Notes: generated by a model from the letters alone, not told the origin. A DNA stretch of 37,615 bases from Alphaproteobacteria bacterium (GCA_030430365.1 JAUIFP010000025.1:1-37615); one strand, 5' to 3'. Positions 25,925-33,430 are shown, counted from the first letter of the stretch. Made by a program: numbers and translations.

Positions 25925-26692
25925 ATGGACGCACGCCCATCCCAGTCGCTGGCCGACCAGCTTTCCGCCGCTGCCGATTGGTGGCGCGAAGCGGGTGTGG
26001 ACCTGGCCTTCACCGACGAGCCGAATAGCTGGCTGGCCGATCCGGCACCGGATGCCAGGGATCAGGGCGCCGCAAAGAACGATGGGGAGAATGCCGCCCC
26101 TTCCGCGAGTACGCCTGCCGCCGTCCCTTCGCAGCCGCCGATCGGCGGAGATCCGGCCAATTGGCCTGCCGATCTGGAAAGCTTCGCCGCCTGGTGGCTG
26201 GCCGAACCCAGCCTGGACGAAGGCGGTTCGCGCCCGCGCATCGCCCCGCGCGGCAAGGCAGGCGCCAGGCTCATGATCCTGGTGCCCGCGCCCGAGGCGG
26301 AAGATACCGAAACGCTGCTGTCCGGCCCGCAAGGCCGCCTGCTGGATAGCTTCCTGGCGGCGGCGGACGTTGCCGCGGAAGACGTCTATCTTGCGGCAGG
26401 TTTGCCGCGCCACATGGCCTTTGCGGACATACCGGATATGGCCCAGCGCGGGCTTGGCGCCGTCACCCTGCACCATATCGGCCTGGCCGCGCCGGAGAGG
26501 GTCCTTGTCCTGGGAAGAGACGTTCTGCCGCTTCTTGGCCACAATTTGGCGCAGAGTCCTGTATCTTTACGAAAAATTAACCATGAAGGGCGCAGCATTC
26601 CAGCTCTACAGGGCCGGAGCCTCGAACTCATGCTGCAAAGACCGGCAACGCGTTCAAGGTTTTGGCAGAACTGGCTGGATTGGACGGGGTAA
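25925..26692 (+). CDS. Uracil-DNA glycosylase-like protein without cysteines
   Basis: A 255-residue protein. Its C-terminal half (about 114-255) follows the family-4 UDG layout: strand LMILVPAPEAEDTE, then GPQGRLLDSFLAAADVAAEDVYLAAGLPR, HHIGLAAPERVLVLGRDVLPLLG, and a C-terminal region. The protein has no Cys at all, so the [4Fe-4S] cluster of true family-4 enzymes cannot form, and the catalytic loop is not recognisable. The N-terminal ~110 residues are Ala/Pro-rich with WW motifs. Likely a diverged or non-catalytic UDG-fold protein. ATG 25925 chosen; frames upstream reach into the ETF-QO region. Six nt before the next gene, hence same operon. Confidence 0.65.
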   Translation: MDARPSQSLADQLSAAADWWREAGVDLAFTDEPNSWLADPAPDARDQGAAKNDGENAAPSASTPAAVPSQPPIGGDPANWPADLESFAAWWLAEPSLDEGGSRPRIAPRGKAGARLMILVPAPEAEDTETLLSGPQGRLLDSFLAAADVAAEDVYLAAGLPRHMAFADIPDMAQRGLGAVTLHHIGLAAPERVLVLGRDVLPLLGHNLAQSPVSLRKINHEGRSIPALQGRSLELMLQRPATRSRFWQNWLDWTG

Positions 26693-26697
26693 CCAGG

Positions 26698-28491
26698 TTG
26701 AAGACGATTTCCACCAAACGCATTGCCTTGGCTCTGCTGGCAGGTGGCATGGCTTTTTCAGCGCCCATGCCGGCATCGGCGAGCAGCGCCGAATATTTCC
26801 ACGCCCGCGCCGTGCGCAGCGATGTGCCCACCCTGCTCTCGCGCGAAGACCGCGATTATTACAGCGAAGTCTTTGCCGCGATCGACCGCCAGGATTGGGA
26901 CCGGGTGCAGCAATTACTGGGCCAGCGCAGCAGCGGCCCGCTGCATGAAATCGTCACCGCCGAATTCTATCTCGCCGCCAATTCCCCGCGCGTCGAACTC
27001 CCGCAGATCGAAGCATGGCTGCGCAGCGGGCGCGATCTGCCGCAAGCCGCGCAGATGGCCCGGCTGGGGCTCACCCGCGGGCTCTCCTCCATGCCGGATC
27101 TGCCGGCCGAGCACAGCTTCACCCGTCAGCGTTCTGCGCCCAAGCGCATTCGCCCCGGCTCGATCGATGACGGCACGATGCCAGGATCCGTGGCCAGCGA
27201 AATACTCGCCCGGATCAGCAATGACGATCCCGACGGCGCGCGCCTGCTGCTGGACGGGATCGACGCCAGTCTCAGCCCCGCCGCACGGGCCGAATGGCGC
27301 CAGCGCGTGGCCTGGAGCTATTATATCGAAAACCAGGACGCCGCCGCTCTGGCGATTGCCCGCAGCGTGTCGGAAGGGTCCGGCCCGTGGGTCGCGGAAG
27401 GCGACTGGGTGGCCGGGCTTGCCGCATGGCGCCTGGGCGATTGCCGCACCGCGCTTTCCGGCTTCGAGCAGGCCACGCGCAAAAGCACCAATCCGGAACT
27501 GACGGCCGCGTCGGCCTATTGGGCCAACCGCGCTTCGATCCGCTGCCGCATGCCGGAAAAAGCGGAGCAATTTCTGCGCTATGCGGCGCAATATGACGAA
27601 ACGCTCTACGGTATGCTGGCGGCCGAGCAGCTCGGCCAGACGCTGCCCGCGCAATATGCCGGGGCCGATTTCAACGATGGCGACTGGAAGCGGCTGAAAG
27701 ACAAGCGCAACGTCCAGATAGCCATCGAATTGATGGAGCTGGGGCGCGACAATCTGGCGAGCGAAGTGCTGCTGCATCAGGCGCGCATCGGCGATCCGCG
27801 CGACTATGAAAGCCTTTCGCGCCTGGCGCGCAGCCTGGGCCTGCCTTCCACGCAGCTCTACATGGCTTACAACACGCCGCGCGGCGGCATGTCGGACCCG
27901 GCCTCCCGCTATCCCACGCCCAGATGGATGCCGGTCACCGGCTGGCAGGTCGATCCCGCGCTGGCTTATGCCCATGCGCTGCAGGAATCGAATTTCCGTA
28001 CCACCGCGGTCAGCCCGGCCAATGCGCAGGGCGTGATGCAGATCACCCCCATCACCGTGCGCGAACACGCCCCTGCCCTGCAGATGAGCGCATCGGCCGT
28101 GGATCTTTCCGATCCCCGGGTAAATCTGGCTTTCGGCCAGCAGAACCTTGAAATGCTGCGCGATGCCCGCGCCACCGAAGGCAAGCTGCCCAAGATCATG
28201 GCGGCATATAATGCCGGGCTTTCGCCGGTGACGCGCTGGAACAGCGAGATCCGCGACGGAAACGATCCGCTGCTCTACATGGAATCGATCCCCTATTGGG
28301 AAACGCGCGGCTATGTCGCGATCGTGATGCGCAATTACTGGATGTATGAACGCCAGGCCGCCAGCGCATCGCCTAGCCGCGTCGCCCTGGCCCAGGGCCG
28401 CTGGCCCGGCTTCCCCGATGCGGGCAATGGCAGCCGGGTCTGGCTTTCGGCCCAGCGAGACGATACGGACCGCTCCAGCCACGATTTCTAA
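26698..28491 (+). CDS. Soluble lytic murein transglycosylase
   Basis: A 597-residue Slt70-like enzyme cutting peptidoglycan between MurNAc and GlcNAc in the periplasm. It has a signal peptide (about 1-30, KRIALALLAGGMAFSAPMPASAS), a long alpha-helical superhelix, and a C-terminal goose-lysozyme-like SLT domain with catalytic Glu430 (HALQESNF), AQGVMQITP, AAYNAGLSPV and IPYWETRGYVAIVMRNYW. I chose TTG 26698, which gives a clean signal peptide right after the previous stop with GGGG/AGG upstream; TTG 26662 is the alternative. No ATG start fits. 24 nt before moaB. Confidence 0.92.
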   Translation: MKTISTKRIALALLAGGMAFSAPMPASASSAEYFHARAVRSDVPTLLSREDRDYYSEVFAAIDRQDWDRVQQLLGQRSSGPLHEIVTAEFYLAANSPRVELPQIEAWLRSGRDLPQAAQMARLGLTRGLSSMPDLPAEHSFTRQRSAPKRIRPGSIDDGTMPGSVASEILARISNDDPDGARLLLDGIDASLSPAARAEWRQRVAWSYYIENQDAAALAIARSVSEGSGPWVAEGDWVAGLAAWRLGDCRTALSGFEQATRKSTNPELTAASAYWANRASIRCRMPEKAEQFLRYAAQYDETLYGMLAAEQLGQTLPAQYAGADFNDGDWKRLKDKRNVQIAIELMELGRDNLASEVLLHQARIGDPRDYESLSRLARSLGLPSTQLYMAYNTPRGGMSDPASRYPTPRWMPVTGWQVDPALAYAHALQESNFRTTAVSPANAQGVMQITPITVREHAPALQMSASAVDLSDPRVNLAFGQQNLEMLRDARATEGKLPKIMAAYNAGLSPVTRWNSEIRDGNDPLLYMESIPYWETRGYVAIVMRNYWMYERQAASASPSRVALAQGRWPGFPDAGNGSRVWLSAQRDDTDRSSHDF

Positions 28492-28515
28492 AGGCTTGCT
28501 GGAGTTCACACCGAA

Positions 28516-29043
28516 ATGGCCGTCGATCCTTCGCGGGAATTCAAACCGATCAATATCGCGCTTCTCACCGTGTCCGACACGCGCGGGCCCGATGAAGATA
28601 CGTCGGGCGATATTCTGGCCGAACGCATCGCCAAGGCCGGGCATGCTCTGGCGGACCGCGCGCTGGAACGCGACGATGCCGATATCATCGTCGACCGGCT
28701 CAATGCTTGGATCGACGATGCGGGCGTGGATGCGGTGGTGATCACCGGCGGCACCGGGCTGACCGGCCGCGACGTCACGCCCGAAGCGCTGGAGCGCGTG
28801 AAGGAGAAGGACATTCCCGGCTTCGGCGAATTGTTCCGCTGGATCAGCTACAACACGATCGGCACCTCCACCGTGCAGAGCCGCGCCTGCGCCGTGGTTT
28901 CGCGGGGAACCTATATCTTCGCCCTGCCCGGATCGAACGGCGCGGTGAAGGACGGGTGGGACGGCATCCTTGCCGAGCAGCTCGACAGCCGCAACCGGCC
29001 CTGCAATTTCGTGGAACTGATGCCGCGCCTGAAAGAGCGCTGA
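28516..29043 (+). CDS. moaB: Molybdenum cofactor biosynthesis protein B
   Basis: A 175-residue MoaB/MogA-type protein that adenylates or binds molybdopterin in cofactor synthesis. The MPT-binding core is VVITGGTGLTGRDVTPEALE, with DTSGDILAERI near the N-terminus, GELFRWISYNTIG and FALPGSNGAVKDGWDGIL. ATG 28516 follows the transglycosylase stop by 24 nt. No other mo genes are in the window. Its stop is 7 nt from the convergent YcxB-like gene. Confidence 0.93.
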   Translation: MAVDPSREFKPINIALLTVSDTRGPDEDTSGDILAERIAKAGHALADRALERDDADIIVDRLNAWIDDAGVDAVVITGGTGLTGRDVTPEALERVKEKDIPGFGELFRWISYNTIGTSTVQSRACAVVSRGTYIFALPGSNGAVKDGWDGILAEQLDSRNRPCNFVELMPRLKER

Positions 29044-29050
29044 GGAACCG

Positions 29051-29560
29051 CTAGAGCTTCTTCACCCCGGCGGCCTTCAGATGACCGCGGATCTCTGCGA
29101 GCTGCGCCTTGCTGAGCGCAGCCTTGGGCAGCAGGTTGAACAGGCGGTGGCTCTGGAACAGCAACACCAGATCGCGCTGTTCGGACCACCCGAAAAAGTC
29201 ACTCCAATCCAGCCTGGTCTGCCCCTTCTCCCCGCGTATGGAGATGCCATCGGCATCCCAATCGACGCTGGTCGTGCCATGCGCCGCCGCCAGTTCTCGG
29301 TAATGCCGCCTGGCGTGCCAGGGCAGGATGACATGCAGCACCAGCATGAAGGCCAGCACCACGGCAATCAGCAGATAGGCCAGTTCGACCACCAGCGAAC
29401 CCTGATGCGCGCGAAACGCCCATGCCGTGCCCAGCGCCGCCAGAAAGGCGATGCCGGCGAAAAGATGCGGCGAAATCGGCAGCCAATGCGTCGCGGCAAA
29501 GCCGGTTGCACGCACGACGTCGCGCTCCTGGATTTCGAAATTGATGGTCTGCGAACCCAT
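29051..29560 (-). CDS. YcxB-like membrane protein
   Basis: A 169-residue protein with two membrane segments (about 34-50 and 62-83) and a C-terminal beta domain (VDWDADGISIRGEKGQTRLDWSDFFGWSEQRDLVLLFQSHRLFNLLPKAALS) typical of the YcxB-like family, which has no known function. ATG 29560 chosen; no good ribosome site is visible, and TTG 29581 is in frame. Positioned downstream of OmpA-family copy 2 on the same strand, beyond a hairpin. Confidence 0.75.
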   Translation of the reverse strand: MGSQTINFEIQERDVVRATGFAATHWLPISPHLFAGIAFLAALGTAWAFRAHQGSLVVELAYLLIAVVLAFMLVLHVILPWHARRHYRELAAAHGTTSVDWDADGISIRGEKGQTRLDWSDFFGWSEQRDLVLLFQSHRLFNLLPKAALSKAQLAEIRGHLKAAGVKKL

Positions 29561-29594
29561 GAGCGCAGGAATTACGCGCAAATATTGAACAAAC

Positions 29595-29648
29595 GCTAAC
29601 CGGCGGGCGGGGGCAAGCGAACCTTACCCCGCGCCGCTTGCCGTTAGC
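29595..29648 (-). terminator. Bulged hairpin after OmpA-family copy 2
   Basis: GGCAAGCG (29612-29619) pairs with CGCTTGCC (29635-29642), and GCTAAC (29595-29600) with GTTAGC (29643-29648). This gives 14 bp with an 11-nt one-sided bulge. It starts 9 nt past the stop of the OmpA-family gene. No T-tract follows, so it may be a transcript-end or stability structure. Confidence 0.5.
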
Positions 29649-29657
29649 AATTGCCCA

Positions 29658-30590
29658 TCAGAGCCCCTGGGAGGCCTTGCTGACCAGGATGTTCACCGCC
29701 ACGCGGCGGTTCTGCGCCTTGCCTTCCACCGTATCGTTGCTGCCCTGCGGGTCCGCTGCGGCCATGCCGGCGGGCGTGAGCATGCGATAGGGCTTCCACC
29801 CGCAGGCCTGCTGCAGATAGTTCACCACGCGGCCCGCGCGGCGCTCGCTGAGCTCCTGATTGACCTCGTAGCTGCCGGTCGAATCCGTGTATCCGACCAC
29901 CAGCAGCAGCGCATTGTCCAGCGAATCCGCCACCGAAGCGGCGGCGCAGAGATCCCGCTCCGCCTGCGCGCTCAGCATCCACTTGCCACTGTCGAAATAG
30001 ACATTGGTGGTGCCCTTCACGTCATATTTGTCGAGATCGCCCATGCGGCTGCGCAGCGCCTCGTTCGCGGCGCTGTTCTTCGCGATCGCCGCATCGTGTT
30101 CGGCAAAGCGCTGCGCCGTGCCGTTGCGGATCATGGAGGCCATATGGAGATCGTCTTTCTTGAAGCGGATCTCGCTCGCCACCAGTTCCATGCCCCAGCG
30201 CTCGGTCTCCACCGTCACCGGCAGGCCGGTCAGCAGCGAATCCGCACCGGCCTTCTTGCCGCCCAGGCCCAGAAAACCGCCGCTGACCTTGATTTCGGTG
30301 GTCTCGTCATAAGTGATGACGGAATTGACGCCGCCCGCGCTGGTGATGCGCAGCCTGTCTTCGCTCAGCGCGGAAATGATCCCTTCGATCTTCGGCCCCT
30401 CGGCCTTGCCGTAAACGGTAACCGCCACGTCTTCGTTGGAATTCGCCTGCGCCTGGGCCGGACGTTCCGCCCATTCCTGAGCCGACGCGCTGCCCGATGC
30501 CGGCGCGGCAATCATGGCAAGCAGGAAAAGCGCCCCCGCCGATTTCGAACCAGCACCCTTCGAATAAACCCCTTTCGAAACGACACTCAT
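29658..30590 (-). CDS. OmpA family protein with N-terminal beta domain (copy 2)
   Basis: A 310-residue paralogue of the protein at 21365-22291 with the same plan: signal peptide (ending SASAQE), the small beta domain (GPKIEGIISALSEDRLRIT ... LLTGLPVTVETERWG), a linker, and the OmpA peptidoglycan-binding domain (TNVYFDSGKWMLSAQAE, VGYTDSTGS, LSERRAGRVVNYLQQACGWKPYR, QNRRVAVNI). Both begin MSVVSK and share a GAAGGAG ribosome site, so the duplication includes the translation start. The C-terminal domains are nearly identical while signal and linker segments differ. Probably anchors to the cell wall. Confidence 0.9.
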   Translation of the reverse strand: MSVVSKGVYSKGAGSKSAGALFLLAMIAAPASGSASAQEWAERPAQAQANSNEDVAVTVYGKAEGPKIEGIISALSEDRLRITSAGGVNSVITYDETTEIKVSGGFLGLGGKKAGADSLLTGLPVTVETERWGMELVASEIRFKKDDLHMASMIRNGTAQRFAEHDAAIAKNSAANEALRSRMGDLDKYDVKGTTNVYFDSGKWMLSAQAERDLCAAASVADSLDNALLLVVGYTDSTGSYEVNQELSERRAGRVVNYLQQACGWKPYRMLTPAGMAAADPQGSNDTVEGKAQNRRVAVNILVSKASQGL

Positions 30591-30657
30591 CGCAATTCTC
30601 CTTCAGCCTTGCAGCACCCCCAATGCATGGGCTGCAGCCAAGTCCTCTCAAGGAGTG

Positions 30658-30672
30658 GTAACGATGAGGTAA
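30658..30672. promoter_or_regulatory. Degenerate CtrA-like site
   Basis: GTAA-N7-GTAA followed by AC, close to the CtrA consensus TTAA-N7-TTAA, about 70 nt upstream of OmpA-family copy 2. Two mismatches in eight positions; weak on its own. Confidence 0.2.
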
Positions 30673-30794
30673 ACGCGCGCATGCGGCGCTAACGAAGCGG
30701 AAAGGTGCACGGGCACCTGACCGGATCGCTCGGCCGGGCGGCAAAAGCGCCCACCGTTTACCCGAAATTGAGGCCGCGAAATCACTCTTTCGAG

Positions 30795-31190
30795 ATGATG
30801 TTGGGCCATACAAAAACAACCGAAGAAAACCGGGTCGCAATCGAACAATCACAGATCGCCCGCCCGGCCCGTCTGCAAACCGCCTATTCGCTGTGGCATG
30901 GCGAATTGAGCGAAATCACGTCGGCGGGGGCCACTTTCACGGCCAGCACGCCGCCCCGCATCGGGGTCACGGCGCTGATCAACTGGGATTCGATAGAGAC
31001 CTTTTGCCAGGTCGTCTGGATCGAGGGCGATCGCTGCGGCGTCCGCTTCGAAAGGGAAATCGCCCAGTATGCCGGGGCTCAGCCCGCTCCGCCCAGGGAA
31101 AAGCCCGCCGCCGCCGCTGCGGCCGTGGGCAATATCCCGTTCGGCAGGAAGAGAAGCGCCGGCACCGGCGTCATTCGCCGCATGCGCTAA
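30795..31190 (+). CDS. PilZ-like domain protein
   Basis: About 131 residues. The middle (ARLQTAYSLWHGELSEITSAGATFTASTPPRIGVTALINWDSIETFCQVVWIEGDRCGVRFER) fits the PilZ beta-barrel, the c-di-GMP receptor domain. However, the RxxxR motif is missing and the DxSxxG motif reads EITSAG, so c-di-GMP binding is doubtful. The C-terminal tail is Ala/Pro/basic and low complexity. ATG 30795 or 30798; frame open from 30705, but the upstream part looks non-coding. Convergent with the Flp pilin gene, 15 nt apart, suggesting but not proving a surface-motility link. Confidence 0.65.
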   Translation: MMLGHTKTTEENRVAIEQSQIARPARLQTAYSLWHGELSEITSAGATFTASTPPRIGVTALINWDSIETFCQVVWIEGDRCGVRFEREIAQYAGAQPAPPREKPAAAAAAVGNIPFGRKRSAGTGVIRRMR

Positions 31191-31205
31191 GGCGCAACCG
31201 GTAAA

Positions 31206-31388
31206 TCAGGAGGCGTCTTCCACTGCAGTGGCCGTGTCGGCGAACTGCTCATTCACGCTGCCGCCAATGGAAATAAGCGAAGCGATCAGCCCGGCGCCGA
31301 TAATACTGGCGATCAGGGCATATTCGGTGGCGGTGGAACCGCGCTGGCAATCCTTCAATTCACATACGAATTTCAGTGCCTTATCCAT
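31206..31388 (-). CDS. Flp family type IVb pilin
   Basis: A 60-residue Flp/PilA prepilin. A short leader ends in QRG, then STATEYALIASIIGAGLIASLISIGG: processing by a TadV-type prepilin peptidase after Gly and the +5 Glu (TATEY) are both as expected, followed by the hydrophobic assembly helix. ATG 31388 has AAGGAG 8 nt upstream. None of the tad/cpa assembly genes is in the window, so this pilin gene stands alone here. The two leader cysteines (VCELKDC) are unusual. Confidence 0.92.
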   Translation of the reverse strand: MDKALKFVCELKDCQRGSTATEYALIASIIGAGLIASLISIGGSVNEQFADTATAVEDAS

Positions 31389-31727
31389 TATAATTCTCCT
31401 TGGCTCTCGGCTGACCCGATGCCGATCAATTCGCATGTCGGCGCCCATGAAAATTTGCATTCCGGCCGAACAAGCATCCATTCCACTCGCCTCTTCGCGA
31501 GATGGGGGCACGCTAGGGCGCGCCTCCCGCCCCGCCAACGCGCCAAATCGCCGCGTCGCATTTCAAAACACCGGCCGCGCAAAAGGTTACCGCGCGCCGA
31601 ACCGGCCAGAGACATGCCACGGCGCGGTTAACGGGCGGTTAGCCAAGGCGGCTCTCGGCGCGTTCGGGATTTGAGGAACGCTGGGCGCGCGCCTATGCTG
31701 CGCGGATAACGGAAAGAGGAGCAGCCG
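31389..31727. promoter_or_regulatory. Divergent intergenic region, Flp pilin / secreted protein
   Basis: 339 nt without a supported gene. A possible CtrA site TTAA-N7-TTAG lies at 31628-31642, one mismatch from the full consensus, 86 nt upstream of the secreted-protein gene and 240 nt upstream of the pilin gene. Several short GC palindromes are present. Open frames here are extensions of shadow frames. Confidence 0.35.
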
Positions 31728-32462
31728 ATGCGGGGCATAATTCTGGCGGCCGGTCTGGCATTCGCGGCCACTGCGGCCCAGGCCGAGCCCACCGACGTGA
31801 CGGTGCACGTTATCTCGAAGGACGCGAAATTCGTCGGCACTTCCATGGGCGGCGTGCAAATCGTGCTGCGAGAAGCAGGCAGCGGTGCCGTGCTGGCCGA
31901 AGGCGTGACCGAGGGCGGCACGGGCGACACGGCGCGCATCATGGAAACCACCGGCCGCAGCCCGCAACGCGCCGATGAAAGCGCCGCTGCGTTCCGCACG
32001 ACGCTGGACGTGGAGGAGCCCATTCTGGTCGAGCTCGAAGCCTATGGCCCGCTCGATTACCCCGAATCCGCCATCCGCGTCAGCCAGCAGCGCTGGATCA
32101 TGCCGGGCGCGGACGTCACGGTAGGCGATGGCTGGCTGGTCGAACTGCCCGGCCTGGTGATCGACCCGCAAGTGACCATGGAGGGCATGGTCGCGCGCAT
32201 TTCCGCGAAAGTGCAGCCCATGTGCGGCTGCCCGATTACGCCCGGCGGACTGTGGCCGGCGGAAGAGTACCAGGTGACGGCCACGCTATGGCAGGAAGGC
32301 GCGCAATTCGCCGAAAGCCCGCTCGCCTTCGATACGCCGCCGGGCGTGTTCTCCGGCGCAATCGCCCTGCCGGAAGCCGGGCGCTACAGACTGGTCCTCC
32401 ACGCTATGAACACACGCACGGGCACTACGGGCATCCGCGAATGGAGAGTGGCCGCGGATTGA
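31728..32462 (+). CDS. Secreted protein of unknown function
   Basis: A 244-residue protein with a clear signal peptide (MRGIILAAGLAFAATAAQA, cleaved before EPTD). The mature part looks all-beta, with strand-rich segments TDVTVHVISKDAKFVG, QVTMEGMVARISAKV and GRYRLVLHAMN, and an immunoglobulin-like C-terminus. A CGCP motif (MCGCPITPGGLWP) is the only cysteine pair and could be a disulfide or metal site. Ribosome site AGAGGAG precedes ATG 31728. I do not recognise a characterised family. Monocistronic; divergent from the pilin gene. Confidence 0.8.
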   Translation: MRGIILAAGLAFAATAAQAEPTDVTVHVISKDAKFVGTSMGGVQIVLREAGSGAVLAEGVTEGGTGDTARIMETTGRSPQRADESAAAFRTTLDVEEPILVELEAYGPLDYPESAIRVSQQRWIMPGADVTVGDGWLVELPGLVIDPQVTMEGMVARISAKVQPMCGCPITPGGLWPAEEYQVTATLWQEGAQFAESPLAFDTPPGVFSGAIALPEAGRYRLVLHAMNTRTGTTGIREWRVAAD

Positions 32463-32477
32463 GGGGGCATTCGCCCG

Positions 32478-32560
32478 CGTCATCCCGGACTAGTTCCGGG
32501 ATCCCGATAGCTCTTGCCGGGTGGTAATAAGCTGGACCCCGGGACAGGCCCGGGGTGACA
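32478..32560. repeat. REP/BIME-like intergenic element
   Basis: Two stems: ATCCCGGA (32482-32489)/TCCGGGAT (32495-32502), and ACCCCGGG (32536-32543)/CCCGGGGT (32549-32556), each with a 5-nt loop. The outer ends read CGTCATCCCGG and GGGGTGACA. This is the form of paired repeat common between genes in sphingomonads, from general recollection. Confidence 0.8.
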
Positions 32561-32572
32561 AACTTTGATAGG

Positions 32573-32594
32573 CCGTTTTCCACCCATTGCGGAC
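32573..32594 (+). repeat. 22-nt element, copy A
   Basis: Begins CCG, has the core TTTTCCACCCAT and ends CGGAC, 57 nt before the lipoprotein start. It matches copy B (33102-33123) at 19 of 22 positions in the same orientation. Its ends form a short inverted repeat. Confidence 0.7.
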
Positions 32595-32650
32595 CTTTCT
32601 AAGGCCGGGTTGCTCCGATGAGACGAGTCGAGATAATTGGACGAGAGTCT

Positions 32651-33037
32651 ATGCAGGTGCGAATTGTCATAGCCCTAGTCGCCCTTGGTTTGAATTCCTG
32701 CAACATCGCAGCGTCAGCAAAAGACGAGACTGGAAATCGCGGGAAACGCCTTGGCGATGCGGAGAGACAAGCCTGTTTGGCAGACAATGGCCAAATTGGC
32801 ATTATGGGGCTTTCGGGCGACGAGGGCTGTATCAGGCCGATGTCAGACGCGGGCAAGAGCTGTAGCGATGGCTCGCAATGCGAAGGAGCATGTCTCTTAG
32901 ACAGAGGAGACGAAAATTCCCCTGCGGTCAGGCCAGGTAGTCCCGCGCCGGGAGTCTGTGCGCCGACCGACTATGGATATGGATGTCGGCAACTCGTGGA
33001 GGATGGTAAATATGTAGTTTCGATATGCGTTGACTGA
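32651..33037 (+). CDS. Small Cys-rich putative lipoprotein
   Basis: A 128-residue protein. The signal region MQVRIVIALVALGLNSCN has a lipobox-like LNSC, so it is probably lipid-anchored. The mature part contains many Cys (ACLADNG, EGCIRP, KSCSDGSQCEGACLL, GVCAP, GYGCRQL, SICVD), probably disulfide-bonded in the periplasm. ATG 32651 is chosen over ATG 32618 because it gives the clean signal peptide. Base and codon use is visibly more AT-rich than the neighbours (AAA, ATT, TTG codons), and the gene is bracketed by two copies of a 22-nt repeat, suggesting acquisition. Function unknown. Confidence 0.7.
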   Translation: MQVRIVIALVALGLNSCNIAASAKDETGNRGKRLGDAERQACLADNGQIGIMGLSGDEGCIRPMSDAGKSCSDGSQCEGACLLDRGDENSPAVRPGSPAPGVCAPTDYGYGCRQLVEDGKYVVSICVD

Positions 33038-33101
33038 GTTAGTGGAGCCTAGCGCGCTCATCCGATCCGGAAGCTCTCGAGAATTATGTCTATTCTGATG
33101 T

Positions 33102-33123
33102 CCGCTTTCCACCCATATCGGAC
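33102..33123 (+). repeat. 22-nt element, copy B
   Basis: Same element as copy A (core CTTTCCACCCAT, ends CCG and CGGAC), 64 nt after the lipoprotein stop. With one flanking base its ends form a GTCCG/CGGAC inverted repeat. Confidence 0.7.
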
Positions 33124-33189
33124 ACTACCTAGTCACCCCCTTCGTCATCGTCCGGTTGGACAGCTTTACTTCCCCGCGCACCAGACCCG

Positions 33190-33214
33190 TTCGTCCTGAG
33201 CCTGTCGAAGGACG
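33190..33214. repeat. Sphingomonad-type palindromic repeat
   Basis: TTCGTCCTGAG, then CCTGTCGAAGGACG, with CGTCCT (33192-33197) pairing to AGGACG (33209-33214). I recall this motif as highly repeated in sphingomonad genomes. Confidence 0.75.
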
Positions 33215-33226
33215 CATCCTCCCATT

Positions 33227-33339
33227 CGTCACCCTGAACTTGTTTGTGCTCTGCACGCCTGCGGCTCCAGGGTCTATTTCTCCTCTTCATGCCTCTGTTC
33301 GATGGGAAGAATGGATGCTGAAACCAGTTCAGCATGACG
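33227..33339. repeat. Second REP/BIME-like element, apparently interrupted
   Basis: It starts CGTCACCCTGAACTTG and ends with the stem ATGCTGAA (33315-33322)/TTCAGCAT (33328-33335) plus GACG. In the usual form CCCTGAAC is followed at once by its partner CAGGGT; here about 20 nt of unrelated sequence (after 33243) separates the arms. Confidence 0.6.
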
Positions 33340-33415
33340 GCAATCGGGAGGTACCGCTTTACCCCCACCTCCAAAAACCGTTTTCCTACATGTGCCGCGA
33401 TGCATAATAGCAATG

Positions 33416-33430
33416 ATTCGCTTTTTGTTC
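33416..33430 (+). promoter_or_regulatory. Degenerate LexA-like box
   Basis: ATTC-GCTTTTT-GTTC, one base off the alphaproteobacterial LexA box GTTC-N7-GTTC, 19 nt before the HTH-protein start. The next gene but one has a perfect box, which raises interest, but one arm is mismatched. Confidence 0.35.

Noticed and set aside
26914-28644. 576-residue minus-strand frame opposite the lytic transglycosylase
   Set aside because: Shadow frame with no recognisable motif; the plus strand has a signal peptide and SLT active site.
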